A DNA stretch of 64,000 bases from Candidatus Pantoea persica (GTDB taxonomy: Bacteria; Pseudomonadota; Gammaproteobacteria; Enterobacterales; Enterobacteriaceae). The stretch is taken from assembly GCF_013753875.1 (NCBI RefSeq), contig NZ_SMDS01000022.1, positions 1 to 64,000 on the forward strand. Direction: 5' to 3'. Position numbers and translations under genes: made by a program. Shown here in pieces: positions 51,737 to 64,000 of this stretch (positions are counted from its first letter, which is position 1; every line of letters begins with the position of its first letter). A model generated the notes under the pieces. It was given only the letters and a program-made list of their open reading frames with translations, made no database searches and was not told the origin of the DNA.

Positions 51737-52868
51737 CGTCCAGGTCAGAGATTAAATCTTCATGATCCTCAATGCCTACGGATACGCGCAGCAGGGTGTC
51801 GGAAATGCCCGCCGCCGCGCGCGCCTCTGCCGACATGCCGGCATGCGTCATGGTCGCGGTGTGGGAAATCAGGCTCTCTACGCCCCCCAGCGATTCCGCC
51901 AGTGTAAACAGCTGCAGCGCCTTCAGGAAGCGGCGCAGCAGCACTTCGTCACCGTCCAGCTCAAAGCTCAGCATGGCACCAAAGCCGCACTGCTGACGCG
52001 CCGCGAACTGGTGTCCGGCGTTTTCCGGCAGAGAGGGATGATAAAGCTTTTTCACCAGCGGCTGCTGTTGCAGATATTCCACAATCGCCAGCGCGTTGCG
52101 CTGCGCCGCCGCCATACGCGGCGCCAGCGTGCGCAGGCCGCGCAGCAGCAGATAGCTGTCGAATGCTGCGCCGGTGACACCGATATTGTTCGCCCACCAC
52201 GCCAGTTCGGTCACCAGCGCCGGATCTTTGGCAATCACCGCGCCCGCCACCACGTCGGAATGGCCATTGAGATATTTAGTACAGGAGTGGATCACCAGAT
52301 CCGCCCCCAGCGCCAGCGGATTTTGCAGCGCCGGGCTCAGGAAAGTATTGTCGACCACGCTGACCGCGCCGGCGTGACGCGCCGCTTCGCAGATGGCGGC
52401 GATATCCACCACGCGCAGCAGCGGATTGCTCGGGCTTTCCACCAGCACTAGCTTCGGTTTTTCCGCCAGCGCCGCCTCCAGCGCCGCGCGGTCGCCTTGA
52501 TCGACGAACTTTACGTGGTAGGCACCGCGTTTGCTCAGGCTGTCAAACAGGCGATAGCTGCCGCCGTAGCAGTCGTGCGGGGCGACCAGCAGATCGCCCG
52601 GCTTCAGGAACACGGTCGTCACCAGATGGATCGCCGACATACCGGTATTGGTCAGTACCGCGTCCGCGCCGCCCTCCAGCTCCGCCAGTGCGCGCTGCAC
52701 CACATCGCGCGTCGGGTTGCCGCGGCGCGAATAGTCATGCGCGCGCGGCTCGTTGAAATCGAGGAAGTTATAGGTGCTGGAGAGGTGAATCGGCGGGACA
52801 ACGCAGCCATATTGCTCGTCATCATTCAAACCGCTGCGGACTGCAATGGTTGCCTGTTTACGCGTCAT
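51708..52868 (-). CDS. metB: cystathionine gamma-synthase
   Basis: A PLP enzyme that joins O-succinylhomoserine and cysteine to cystathionine in methionine synthesis. The 386 residues match the E. coli length. The start is MTRKQATIAVRSGLND, the PLP phosphate site YSRRGNPTRD, the ring-stacking region APHDCYGGSYRLF, and the PLP lysine in HSCTKYLNGHSDVVAG near residue 198; SLGGVESLISHTATMTHAGM lies near the end. The ATG at 52868 is chosen by this match. It is divergent from metJ and the first gene of metBL. Intact. Confidence 0.97.
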   Translation of the reverse strand: MTRKQATIAVRSGLNDDEQYGCVVPPIHLSSTYNFLDFNEPRAHDYSRRGNPTRDVVQRALAELEGGADAVLTNTGMSAIHLVTTVFLKPGDLLVAPHDCYGGSYRLFDSLSKRGAYHVKFVDQGDRAALEAALAEKPKLVLVESPSNPLLRVVDIAAICEAARHAGAVSVVDNTFLSPALQNPLALGADLVIHSCTKYLNGHSDVVAGAVIAKDPALVTELAWWANNIGVTGAAFDSYLLLRGLRTLAPRMAAAQRNALAIVEYLQQQPLVKKLYHPSLPENAGHQFAARQQCGFGAMLSFELDGDEVLLRRFLKALQLFTLAESLGGVESLISHTATMTHAGMSAEARAAAGISDTLLRVSVGIEDHEDLISDLDDAFRTAIDG

Positions 52869-52907
52869 GGTGCTTACTGTTCCTGAAGAGAGTAATAAAG
52901 AGGCAAC

Positions 52908-52988
52908 AGGATAACATCCCACAATTGGACGTCAATACATCTGGACATCTAAGTGTCTTTGCGTATAGATTGAGCAGAATGTTATAAT
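52908..52988. promoter_or_regulatory. divergent metB-metJ promoters with MetJ operator
   Basis: Four tandem met boxes run from 52926 to 52957 (TGGACGTC, AATACATC, TGGACATC, TAAGTGTC). The metB promoter on the minus strand has TTGACG (52930-52935) inside the boxes and TATCCT (52908-52913), 16 bp apart. For metJ a perfect TATAAT lies at 52983-52988 with a weaker TTGCGT 18 bp upstream. MetJ thus should repress metBL and itself. Confidence 0.85.
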
Positions 52989-53140
52989 CCGCTAAAATTA
53001 CCCCTCACTGCCTGCGTTTTGCGACCGTATTCATCGGCCAGGATGAAGAAACCCCGCAGCTCAAGAGGTCAGGCACGGTAAAATAGGGCATAATCCATTG
53101 ATTTCCCCACTTTTAACTTTTATATTGATTAAGGTAACCT

Positions 53141-53458
53141 ATGGCTGAATGGAACGGCGAATATATCAGCCCTTACGCTGAGCACGGTAAGAAGAGTGAG
53201 CAGGTTAAAAAGATCACAGTTTCTATCCCGCTGAGTGTGCTGAAGATTTTAACGGATGAGCGTACCCGTCGTCAGGTGAACAACCTGCGTCACGCTACAA
53301 ACAGCGAACTGCTGTGCGAAGCCTTTTTACACGCCTTTACCGGACAGCCGCTGCCGGATGACGTCGATCTGCGCAAAGAGCGCAGCGATGAGATCCCGGA
53401 AGAAGCGAAGAAAATTATGCGCGATAAGGGCATCGATCCCTACACCTGGGAATACTGA
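53141..53458 (+). CDS. metJ: MetJ, methionine regulon repressor
   Basis: A ribbon-helix-helix repressor with S-adenosylmethionine as corepressor. The 105 residues match the E. coli length and are almost the same in sequence: [20 protein letters not shown] holds the DNA-binding beta-ribbon (KKITVSIP), then [20 protein letters not shown] and [16 protein letters not shown]. Intact, with its own met boxes upstream and a terminator downstream. Confidence 0.98.
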   Translation: MAEWNGEYISPYAEHGKKSEQVKKITVSIPLSVLKILTDERTRRQVNNLRHATNSELLCEAFLHAFTGQPLPDDVDLRKERSDEIPEEAKKIMRDKGIDPYTWEY

Positions 53459-53470
53459 ATCGCAGCCATA

Positions 53471-53496
53471 AAAAACCCAGCCGAAGCTGGGTTTTT
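53471..53496. terminator. bidirectional terminator between metJ and rpmE
   Basis: An 11-bp inverted repeat (AAAAACCCAGC / GCTGGGTTTTT) with loop CGAA, 12 bp after the metJ stop. It has a T-run on both strands, so it can end both metJ and the convergent rpmE. Confidence 0.93.
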
Positions 53497-53531
53497 CTTG
53501 CATCCGAATCAGAAACTCGTCTGCATAAAAC

Positions 53532-53747
53532 TTATTTTTTGCTGCCCGGGATGGCGAAACGCTTGTTGAAGCGGTCAACACGGCCACCGGTGGCAACTTC
53601 ACGCTGCTTACCAGTGTAGAACGGGTGGCATTTGCCGCACACGTCCAGGTTCATGTCGTGAGCCATAGTTGAGCGCGTGTGGATCACGGTGCCGCAGGTG
53701 CAGGTGATGGTCACAGCTTCGTATTTCGGGTGAATACCTTGTTTCAT
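53532..53747 (-). CDS. rpmE: 50S ribosomal protein L31
   Basis: A 71-residue zinc-binding L31 protein of the large subunit. The four ligand cysteines (Cys16, Cys18, Cys37, Cys40) lie in [15 protein letters not shown] and [17 protein letters not shown]. The RFNKRF stretch near the end is conserved. The C-plus form (with zinc ligands) implies a possible zinc-independent paralogue elsewhere. Intact. Confidence 0.98.
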   Translation of the reverse strand: MKQGIHPKYEAVTITCTCGTVIHTRSTMAHDMNLDVCGKCHPFYTGKQREVATGGRVDRFNKRFAIPGSKK

Positions 53748-53922
53748 GGGGGAACCTCATAAAAGGCAGTACCGCTCTCCGTGCCAGGCTGAAACCTGCA
53801 GCACCACACGCGGTTGAACATTAATTTTTTTTAGGCTGTAGCGAGAGCTTTCTCACCAGAGGGGGCATATTATACAGAAAATAACCGCTTTTAGCAAATC
53901 TTCTGCAATCTGTTTGCCGTGA

Positions 53923-56208
<2,286 letters not shown>

Positions 56209-56348
56209 GCCTGCGAGCCAGATCGAAAAAAGTCGCACAAGTCACAATTTTTATGCAAATTAAGTAACAACCCAGCCGCGCAATCGTTAACAATGTGCTC
56301 GGCGTGGCTTTTTCGGGCCATAACTTTTTCGAACGCGCCAGGAGTAAA

Positions 56349-57366
56349 GTGTTGGAGCTGAATCCTCAAAAGCCCACCGCCACGATGAAAGATGTGGCTG
56401 AGAAAGCGGGCGTTTCAACCGCCACCGTGTCGCGCGCGCTGATGAATCCCGACAAAGTGTCGGTGGCAACGCGGCAAAAGGTCGAGCAGGCGGTGATGCC
56501 GTCGGCTATGCTCCCCACGGTCTGACGCGCAACGGCCGCCGCAGTGAAACGCAGACGATTCTGGTGATTGTGCCCGACATCTGCGATCCCTTTTTCAGCG
56601 AAATCATCCGCGGCGTCGAGGTTACCGCGGCGGAGGAAGGCTATCTGGTGCTGATTGGCGACTGCGCGCACCAGAACCAGCAGGAAAAAACCTTTCTCGA
56701 TCTGCTGCTGCTTGGCTCGCAGATCCCGCTCGGGACGATCAGCGCAGCCTGCCGCCGATGGCGATGGCGATGGCGATGGCGATGGCGATGGCGAATGAGT
56801 TTGCGCCGGAGATGTCGCTGCCGACGGTGAATATCGACAACCTGACCACCGCCTTTGAGGCAGTGAACCATCTGCTACAGCTGGGCCATCACCGCATCAC
56901 CTGCATCGCCGGGCCGGAAGAGATGCCGCTGTACCAGTACCGGACGCAGGGCTATATTCAGGCGCTGCGCCGCAGCAATCTGCCGGTCGATCCCACCTAT
57001 ATCGTGCGCGGCGCGTTCAGCTTCGAGGCGGGCGCGCAGGCGTTGACGCAGCTGATGTCGCCGCCGCCGCGCACGCTGTTCTGCCACAGCGATATGCTGG
57101 CGCTCGGTGCCATGAATCAGGCCAGGCGTCTCGGCCTTCACGTGCCGCAGGATCTCTCCATCGTCGGCTTCGACGATATTGAACTGGCGCGCTACTGCGA
57201 GCCGCCGCTGACGACGGTGACACAGCCGCGCTATCAGATTGGCCGCGAAGCGATGCTGCTGCTGGATGAGCTGCAGGGCAAACGCGTCAGCAGCGGCTCG
57301 CGCCTGCTGGATGCCGAGTTGACCGTGCGTGGCACCACGGCCCCGCTCAATAAGCGCGAGAAATAA
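56349..57366 (+). pseudogene. cytR: CytR LacI-family repressor, frameshifts, deletion and repeat expansion
   Basis: CytR represses nucleoside uptake and catabolism genes together with CRP. The GTG start (56349) lies behind AGGAG. The helix-turn-helix TMKDVAEKAGVSTATVSRAL is intact to RQKVEQAV. A frame change near 56498 follows, then VIVPDICDPFFSEIIRGVEV, DCAHQNQQEKTFLDLLLLGS with a ~9-residue deletion (E. coli IITKQIDGM). A second frame change occurs near 56740, and then NEFAPEMSLPTVNIDNLTTA to the end (57366) is open. Where E. coli has MVMANEF there are six GATGGC units, read as an (MA)n run. Confidence 0.9.
56757..56792. repeat. hexanucleotide tandem repeat (GATGGC), 6 copies, in cytR
   Basis: Six perfect adjacent GATGGC units. 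Being a multiple of three it keeps frame and adds alternating Met-Ala in the sensor domain. Confidence 0.97.
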
Positions 57367-57522
57367 GGCGTCTTTTCGGGTATTTTCAGTAGATTCTTTA
57401 GGTGAACATTGCTGGTCAAAGTTCCGACCCTTGAATAACATGGCGGACTCCTTGCCGGGCGGTCTTTTAAGGCGTTTTCGCCCAGTTGGCACGATTTTTT
57501 TTTGAAGGTTATCAGAACGAGA

Positions 57523-58251
57523 GTGGCACAGAGAGATTACGTAGGCCGCGGGCGTTCAACAGGGACGCGTCGCAAAAAAAGGAGCACCAGCCGCGGAAAG
57601 AAAAGCAAAGGCGGTTCAGGTGTTTCCAGACTGATGGTAGGACTGGCTGTCGCGGTGATGGTGACCTTTGCCGGTAGTTTATGGTTCCTTGCGCATCATA
57701 AGAAAGAGGATGTGCCGGTGATCCCGTATCATAAAGCCAACGGCAAAGGCCTGCCGCCAAAGCCAGAAGAACGCTGGAAGTACATCAAAGAGCTGGAAAA
57801 TCGTCAGGTCACGGTGCCGACGCCAACCGAACCTTCGGCGGGCGGCGAGATCCAGTCGCATACCCAGCTGACCGACGAACAGCGTCAGCTGCTGGAGCAG
57901 ATGCAGGCGGATATGCGCCAGTCGCCGACACAGCTGAACGAAGTGCCGTGGTACGAACAGACCCCGGCGCAGCGCCAGCAGACGCAGGAGACCGCGAAGA
58001 AAGCCGCGGAAACAACCTCCTCGACTCAGCGCTGGATGGTGCAGTGCGGCTCGTTCAAAGGCACCGACCAGGCAGAATCGGCTCGTGCCGGCCTGGCGTT
58101 CGAAGGATTTGAAAGCCGCATCACTATCGGCGGCGGCAGGAACCGCGTCGTCATCGGTCCCTTTAAAGATCGCAGCAGCGCCGACAGCATGCTGAAACGC
58201 CTGCGCGGCAACGGCCATTCAAACTGTATTCCGCTTTCCGTCGGGGGTTGA
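57523..58251 (+). CDS. ftsN: cell division protein FtsN with shortened linker
   Basis: FtsN triggers septal peptidoglycan synthesis through FtsA and FtsQLB-FtsWI and binds denuded glycan by its SPOR domain. The 242-residue product (E. coli 319) has the cytoplasmic VAQRDYVGRGRSTGTRRKK with the FtsA-binding RDY segment, one membrane segment (about 37-58), the essential periplasmic region EERWKYIKELENRQVTVPTP and LLEQMQADMRQSPTQLNEVP, and the SPOR domain WMVQCGSFKGTDQAESARAG to the end with both cysteines. About 75 residues of the Gln-rich linker are missing in frame. The start is GTG at 57523, as in E. coli. Probably functional. Confidence 0.9.
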   Translation: MAQRDYVGRGRSTGTRRKKRSTSRGKKSKGGSGVSRLMVGLAVAVMVTFAGSLWFLAHHKKEDVPVIPYHKANGKGLPPKPEERWKYIKELENRQVTVPTPTEPSAGGEIQSHTQLTDEQRQLLEQMQADMRQSPTQLNEVPWYEQTPAQRQQTQETAKKAAETTSSTQRWMVQCGSFKGTDQAESARAGLAFEGFESRITIGGGRNRVVIGPFKDRSSADSMLKRLRGNGHSNCIPLSVGG

Positions 58252-58287
58252 AACCCGACAAACCTGCCCCATATCTGGTTGCATGAT

Positions 58288-58318
58288 GCGCCGCGCCTTG
58301 CCGCGCGGCGCTTTTTTT
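58288..58318 (+). terminator. intrinsic terminator of ftsN
   Basis: An 8-bp GC stem (GCGCCGCG / CGCGGCGC) with an 8-nt loop followed by TTTTTTT, 36 bp after the ftsN stop and 24 bp before the hslV start. Confidence 0.9.
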
Positions 58319-58341
58319 CTACTGTAACAAGGGGTCTGCCC

Positions 58342-58872
58342 GTGACAACAATAGTAAGCGTACGACGCAACGGACGAGTCGTTATCGGCGGTGATGGCCA
58401 AGCAACTCTCGGCAATACCGTAATGAAAGGTAACGTTAAAAAAGTGCGTCGTCTTTACAACGATAAGGTAATTGCCGGTTTCGCTGGCGGTACTGCAGAT
58501 GCCTTTACGCTGTTTGAACTCTTCGAACGCAAACTCGAAATGCATCAGGGACATCTGGTGAAAGCCGCTGTCGAACTGGCGAAAGACTGGCGTACCGACC
58601 GCATGCTGCGCCGCCTTGAGGCGCTGCTGGCGGTGGCAGACGAAAACGCCTCGCTGATCATCAGCGGCAACAGCGACGTCATCCAGCCAGAAAACGATCT
58701 GATCGCCATTGGTTCCGGTGGCCCCTTCGCTCAGGCGGCGGCGCGTGCGCTGCTGGAAAACACAGAGCTGGGCGCATATGACATCGTCGCGAAATCTCTG
58801 AACATCGCGGGCGATATCTGCATCTATACCAACCATAATGTTAACTTTGAAGAATTGCCGTCCAAAGCGTAA
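58342..58872 (+). CDS. hslV: HslV protease subunit of HslUV
   Basis: An N-terminal nucleophile threonine peptidase forming a double hexamer ring capped by HslU. The 176 residues equal the E. coli length. After removal of the initiator, the nucleophile is Thr at the start of [33 protein letters not shown] and [20 protein letters not shown] follow. The start is GTG at 58342, fixed by the need for TT at the mature N-terminus. It lies 9 bp before hslU, in one operon with it. Intact; a sigma-32 promoter would be expected but I cannot pick one out. Confidence 0.97.
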   Translation: MTTIVSVRRNGRVVIGGDGQATLGNTVMKGNVKKVRRLYNDKVIAGFAGGTADAFTLFELFERKLEMHQGHLVKAAVELAKDWRTDRMLRRLEALLAVADENASLIISGNSDVIQPENDLIAIGSGGPFAQAAARALLENTELGAYDIVAKSLNIAGDICIYTNHNVNFEELPSKA

Positions 58873-58881
58873 GGATTAACT

Positions 58882-60213
58882 ATGTCTGAGATGACTCCCC
58901 GCGAAATCGTCAGCGAACTGAATCGCTTTATCATCGGCCAGGACGGCGCAAAACGCGCGGTCGCTATCGCGCTGCGCAACCGCTGGCGTCGTATGCAGCT
59001 CGACGAAGAGCTGCGCCACGAGGTGACGCCGAAAAATATTCTGATGATCGGCCCGACCGGCGTCGGTAAAACTGAAATTGCCCGTCGTCTGGCGAAGCTC
59101 GCCAATGCGCCTTTTATTAAGGTGGAAGCCACCAAGTTCACCGAAGTCGGCTACGTCGGCAAAGAGGTCGACTCGATTGTTCGCGACCTGACCGACGCCG
59201 CCGTGAAAATGGTGCGCAGCCAGGCGATAGAAAAGAATAAATACTGTGCCGAAGAGATGGCAGAAGAGCGCATTCTCGACGTGCTGATCCCGCCGGCCAA
59301 GAACAACTGGGGCCAGCCGGAGCAGAGCAGCGAGCCTTCCGCCGCGCGCCAGTCGTTCCGTAAGAAGCTGCGCGAAGGCCAGCTGGATGACAAAGAGATC
59401 GAAATCGACCTAGCCGCCGCGCCGGCCGGCGTTGAGATCATGGCGCCGCCGGGCATGGAAGAGATGACCAACCAGCTGCAGTCGATGTTCCAGAATCTGG
59501 GCGGCCAGAAGCAGAAGCCGCGCAAGCTGAAGATCAAAGACGCGATGAAGCTGTTGATCGAGGAAGAAGCGGCCAAGCTGGTGAACCCGGAAGAGCTGAA
59601 GCAGGATGCGATTGAGGCCGTCGAGCAGCACGGTATCGTCTTTATCGACGAGATCGACAAAATCTGTAAGCGCGGCCAGTCGTCCGGTCCGGACGTGTCG
59701 CGCGAAGGCGTGCAGCGCGACCTGCTGCCGCTGGTGGAAGGCTGCACCGTTTCGACCAAACACGGCATGGTGAAAACCGACCATATCCTGTTTATCGCCT
59801 CCGGCGCGTTCCAGGTCGCCAGCCCGTCGGATCTTATCCCGGAACTGCAGGGCCGCCTGCCGATTCGCGTTGAGCTGCAGGCGCTGACCGTCAACGACTT
59901 CGAGCGCATCCTGACCGAGCCGAGCGCCTCTGTCACCGTGCAGTACAAAGCGCTGATGGGCACCGAAGGCGTTAACGTCGACTTTACCGACGACGGCATT
60001 CGTCGCATCGCGGAAGCGGCATGGCAGGTGAACAAAACCACCGAGAACATCGGCGCGCGTCGTCTACACACCGTGCTGGAGCGTTTGATGGAAGAGCTCT
60101 CCTATGACGCCAGCGACCGCCAGGGCAATTCGGTGACCATCGACGCGGAGTACGTCAGCAAGCATCTGGACCAGCTGGTGGCGGACGAAGACCTCAGCCG
60201 CTTTATCCTGTAA
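58882..60213 (+). CDS. hslU: HslU ATPase subunit of HslUV
   Basis: An AAA+ unfoldase that feeds HslV. The 443 residues match the E. coli length. It has Walker [16 protein letters not shown] near residue 57, the pore loop [12 protein letters not shown] (GYVG) near 90, an intermediate (I) domain of about 130 residues, Walker [12 protein letters not shown] near 253, and the C-terminal DLSRFIL tail that inserts into HslV. Intact. In E. coli menA follows; here rraA does. Confidence 0.98.
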   Translation: MSEMTPREIVSELNRFIIGQDGAKRAVAIALRNRWRRMQLDEELRHEVTPKNILMIGPTGVGKTEIARRLAKLANAPFIKVEATKFTEVGYVGKEVDSIVRDLTDAAVKMVRSQAIEKNKYCAEEMAEERILDVLIPPAKNNWGQPEQSSEPSAARQSFRKKLREGQLDDKEIEIDLAAAPAGVEIMAPPGMEEMTNQLQSMFQNLGGQKQKPRKLKIKDAMKLLIEEEAAKLVNPEELKQDAIEAVEQHGIVFIDEIDKICKRGQSSGPDVSREGVQRDLLPLVEGCTVSTKHGMVKTDHILFIASGAFQVASPSDLIPELQGRLPIRVELQALTVNDFERILTEPSASVTVQYKALMGTEGVNVDFTDDGIRRIAEAAWQVNKTTENIGARRLHTVLERLMEELSYDASDRQGNSVTIDAEYVSKHLDQLVADEDLSRFIL

Positions 60214-60240
60214 TCCGCTTTTTTGTACGTCTGCCTGTCA

Positions 60241-60267
60241 GCCCGGCCTGCGCGCCGGGCTTTTTTT
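60241..60267 (+). terminator. intrinsic terminator of hslVU
   Basis: A 7-bp stem GCCCGGC / GCCGGGC with a 6-nt loop followed by TTTTTTT, 27 bp after the hslU stop. Confidence 0.93.
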
Positions 60268-60283
60268 ATCTGCATGCTGCTGA

Positions 60284-60862
<579 letters not shown>

Positions 60863-60915
60863 GACGCAAACGAAAACGAGAGCACGCTGCTCCCGTTTCT
60901 CATTTCAGCTGAGGA

Positions 60916-61155
60916 TTACACCTCTTCCATTTTTCCCAGCAGTGCACGCAGGCGCTCCTGCCACAGATGCTGCTCTTCCTTCAGCTGTTGATTTTCACGC
61001 ACCAGCGAGTCGTGGTTGCCCGCCGCCTGCTGCGCTTCGTTTCTCAGGCTGTTGTTCTGCTCTTTCAGCTCTTCGATTTCCATCTGCAGCAGGGTGATGG
61101 TGTCAATCGCCTGCTGTACTTTGGCTTCCAGTTTCTCGAATACTTCAAATGACAT
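60916..61155 (-). CDS. zapB: ZapB, coiled-coil division protein
   Basis: A 79-residue, almost wholly alpha-helical coiled coil that joins ZapA/FtsZ to MatP at the Ter region. [40 protein letters not shown] and the end [10 protein letters not shown] follow E. coli ZapB (81 residues), with heptad leucines along the length. The ATG at 61155 sits behind a GAGAGG site. It is divergent from glpF, as in E. coli. Intact. Confidence 0.95.
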   Translation of the reverse strand: MSFEVFEKLEAKVQQAIDTITLLQMEIEELKEQNNSLRNEAQQAAGNHDSLVRENQQLKEEQHLWQERLRALLGKMEEV

Positions 61156-61565
61156 CTTTCTGACCTCTCCTAAATTCTCGCAGGGCGTTGATGATGCCAG
61201 CCTTAGCGCATGACGCCCTGTATCTGCCAGGCCAGCAACAATGTTCCCGATTGTATGTAGCCAGCCAGCGCAAGTCCAGCGACGCAGGCCCGGCGGGCGC
61301 ACTCTGTACCATTTTTCGGCTTATGCCTGGCGCCGACCCTTGATGCGCGCCGCGCAGCGAAAACGAAACGGTGAAACGCGTGAAATGGCGTTCCCTGAAC
61401 GGCAGGAGGTGCGAAAACGAGCACTTTAACTCAGCATAAAGATTTCGCTATTTCTCGTTTATGCTCGTTAACGATAAATTAACACAAGCCCTACAATAAA
61501 GCTGGATGACTCATGGAATGAGAACAAAAACTGATAAAATTTAACCTCGCTTCAGGAATACCATT
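61156..61565. other. zapB-glpF divergent intergenic region (410 bp)
   Basis: No gene. It should contain the zapB promoter and the glpFK promoter with GlpR and CRP sites. A possible -10 for glpF is TACAAT (61492-61497). The middle 200 bp is GC-rich and featureless to my eye. Confidence 0.5.
61459..61479. promoter_or_regulatory. candidate GlpR operator upstream of glpF
   Basis: TTATGCTCGTTAACGATAAA is a near-palindrome centred on GTTAAC and fits the GlpR consensus (TATGTTCG-N-CGAACATA type halves) with some mismatches. GlpR lets glycerol-3-phosphate induce glpFK. Confidence 0.6.
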
Positions 61566-62392
61566 ATGAGTCTGACAACCAACATACTGAAAGGTCAGTG
61601 CATAGCCGAATTCATTGGAACCGGCCTGATCATCTTTTTTGGCGCTGGCTGCGTAGCCGCGCTGAAACTGGCTGGCGCCGCCTTCGGCCAATGGGAAATT
61701 CGTATTATCTGAGGTTGGGCTGTTTCCATGGCGGTGTATCTTACTGCTGGCGTATCGAGCACGCACCTTAACCCTGCGGTGACGGTGGCGCTGTGCCTGT
61801 TCGCCAACTTTGATGGACGTAAAGTGCTGCCCTACATTCTGGCGCAGGTTGCCGGCGCATTCTGCGCTGCCGCGCCGGTTTACGGCCTCTACTACAACCT
61901 CTTTTTCGATTACGAGCAAAGCCATCAGATGGTGCGCGGCACGGTTCAGAGCCTCGACCTCGCCAGCATCTTCTCCACTTACCCGAACCCGCACATCAGC
62001 GTAGGCCAGGCGTTCCTGGTTGAGCTGGTGATCACGGCGGTTCTGATGGCGGTGATCATGGCGCTGACTGACGACGGCAACGGCGTTCCGCGCGGCCCGC
62101 TCACTCCGCTGCTGATCGGCCTGCTGGTGGCAGTGATCGGCGGCGCGATGGGCCCGCTGACCGGCTTCGCCCTGAACCCGGCGCGTGATTTCGGACCCAA
62201 GCTATTCGCCTTCTTTGCAGGCTGGGGTAACGTTACCTTCACGGGCTGGTGCCGATTTTCGGCCCGTTAGTGGGAGCCTATCTGGGCGCCTTCAGCTACC
62301 GCGCGCTGATTGGCCACCACCTGCCGGGTGCAGCACAGGCCAGTAGCAAAACAGAAAAACCGGTCGCACGCGCTGAGCAGCGTAAAGCATAA
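61566..62392 (+). pseudogene. glpF: GlpF glycerol channel, stop codon and C-terminal frameshift
   Basis: An aquaglyceroporin (281 residues in E. coli). GQCIAEFIGTGLIIFFGAGC leads to TGA at codon 49 (61710-61712), where E. coli has Trp. The frame then goes on well: THLNPAVTVALCLF (first NPA), TYPNPHISVGQAFLVELVIT, LTDDGNGVPRGPLTPLLIGL and FALNPARDFGPKLFAF (second NPA with the selectivity Arg). Near 62250 a deletion (E. coli GGRDIPYFL) with frame change moves the last membrane segment and tail. Two independent lesions, so inactive. Confidence 0.93.
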
Positions 62393-62419
62393 GTTTCACC
62401 TTTTCATCGGGAATGCATT

Positions 62420-63937
<1,518 letters not shown>

Positions 63938-64000
63938 TCTGCTTGCCTGCTAGCGGCGACGCCAGTACGGCCTTGCTGTTCACGCGCCCCGAACAACAGG

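Noticed and set aside
56757..56792. Met-Ala run as a real membrane or copper-binding segment
   Set aside because: It lies in a frame-shifted LacI-type gene at a place where E. coli has MVMANEF; simple repeat slippage explains it.

Overview
The window looks like a chromosome segment of a gamma-proteobacterium of the Enterobacterales, most like Erwiniaceae (Pantoea/Erwinia/Mixta type), that is part-way through genome decay. The basis is gene content and order: the enterobacterial common antigen (ECA) operon behind rho-trxA-rhlB, the kdgK-yhjJ-dctA-pdeK-bcs-dpp-proK-eptB block, and the metF-metL-metB-metJ-rpmE-priA-cytR-ftsN-hslVU-rraA-zapB-glpFK block all follow the E. coli order, with an added ohr/ohrR pair and remnants of two cellulose (bcs) clusters. 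Base composition is high in GC throughout. The genus is an inference; no 16S gene is present.

Layout. (1) Positions 1-340: tRNA-Arg, tRNA-His and a partial tRNA-Leu. (2) 500-15458, minus strand: an intact ECA operon (wecG back to wecA), then rho and trxA, with the start-stop overlaps typical of tight translational coupling. (3) 15581-19197: a junction zone. It holds rhlB cut off after its helicase motif Ib, a broken LysE-type exporter, a small island with intact Mu-phage-like gemA and mor genes behind a near-consensus promoter, an unrecognised membrane protein, and a pdeH pseudogene carrying an expanded 7-bp repeat. In E. coli the two flanks are far apart on the map. (4) 19478-44549: a graveyard. 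kdgK, an alpha/beta hydrolase gene, yhjJ, dctA, bcsC, bcsB, bcsA, bcsQ, remnants of a second bcs cluster, dppABCDF and eptB are all broken; only pdeK and tRNA-Pro (proK) look intact. A 173-bp IS903-like miniature element with terminal inverted repeats and a 9-bp target duplication sits in the second bcsA. (5) 44809-53747: ohr/ohrR, metF, metB, metJ and rpmE are intact; a small alarmone-hydrolase-like gene, a gamma-glutamyltransferase gene and the homoserine dehydrogenase half of metL are broken. (6) 54022-63937: hslV, hslU, zapB and glpK are intact. priA is open but altered in two helicase motifs, ftsN has lost much of its linker, and cytR, rraA and glpF are broken.

Reading the genes together: the cell keeps ECA synthesis, Rho, thioredoxin, most methionine synthesis, HslUV and division proteins, while it loses the cellulose machinery, dipeptide and C4-dicarboxylate uptake, LPS phosphoethanolamine modification, the glycerol channel, and two RNA-decay accessory factors (RhlB, RraA). 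Lesions pile up in some genes and are absent from neighbours, which argues against general sequencing error. Several lesions are short tandem duplications or repeat expansions (6, 7, 8 and 10 bp), suggesting replication slippage. I see no CRISPR array, no toxin-antitoxin pair and no clearly new multi-gene system; the most informative oddities are listed as findings.
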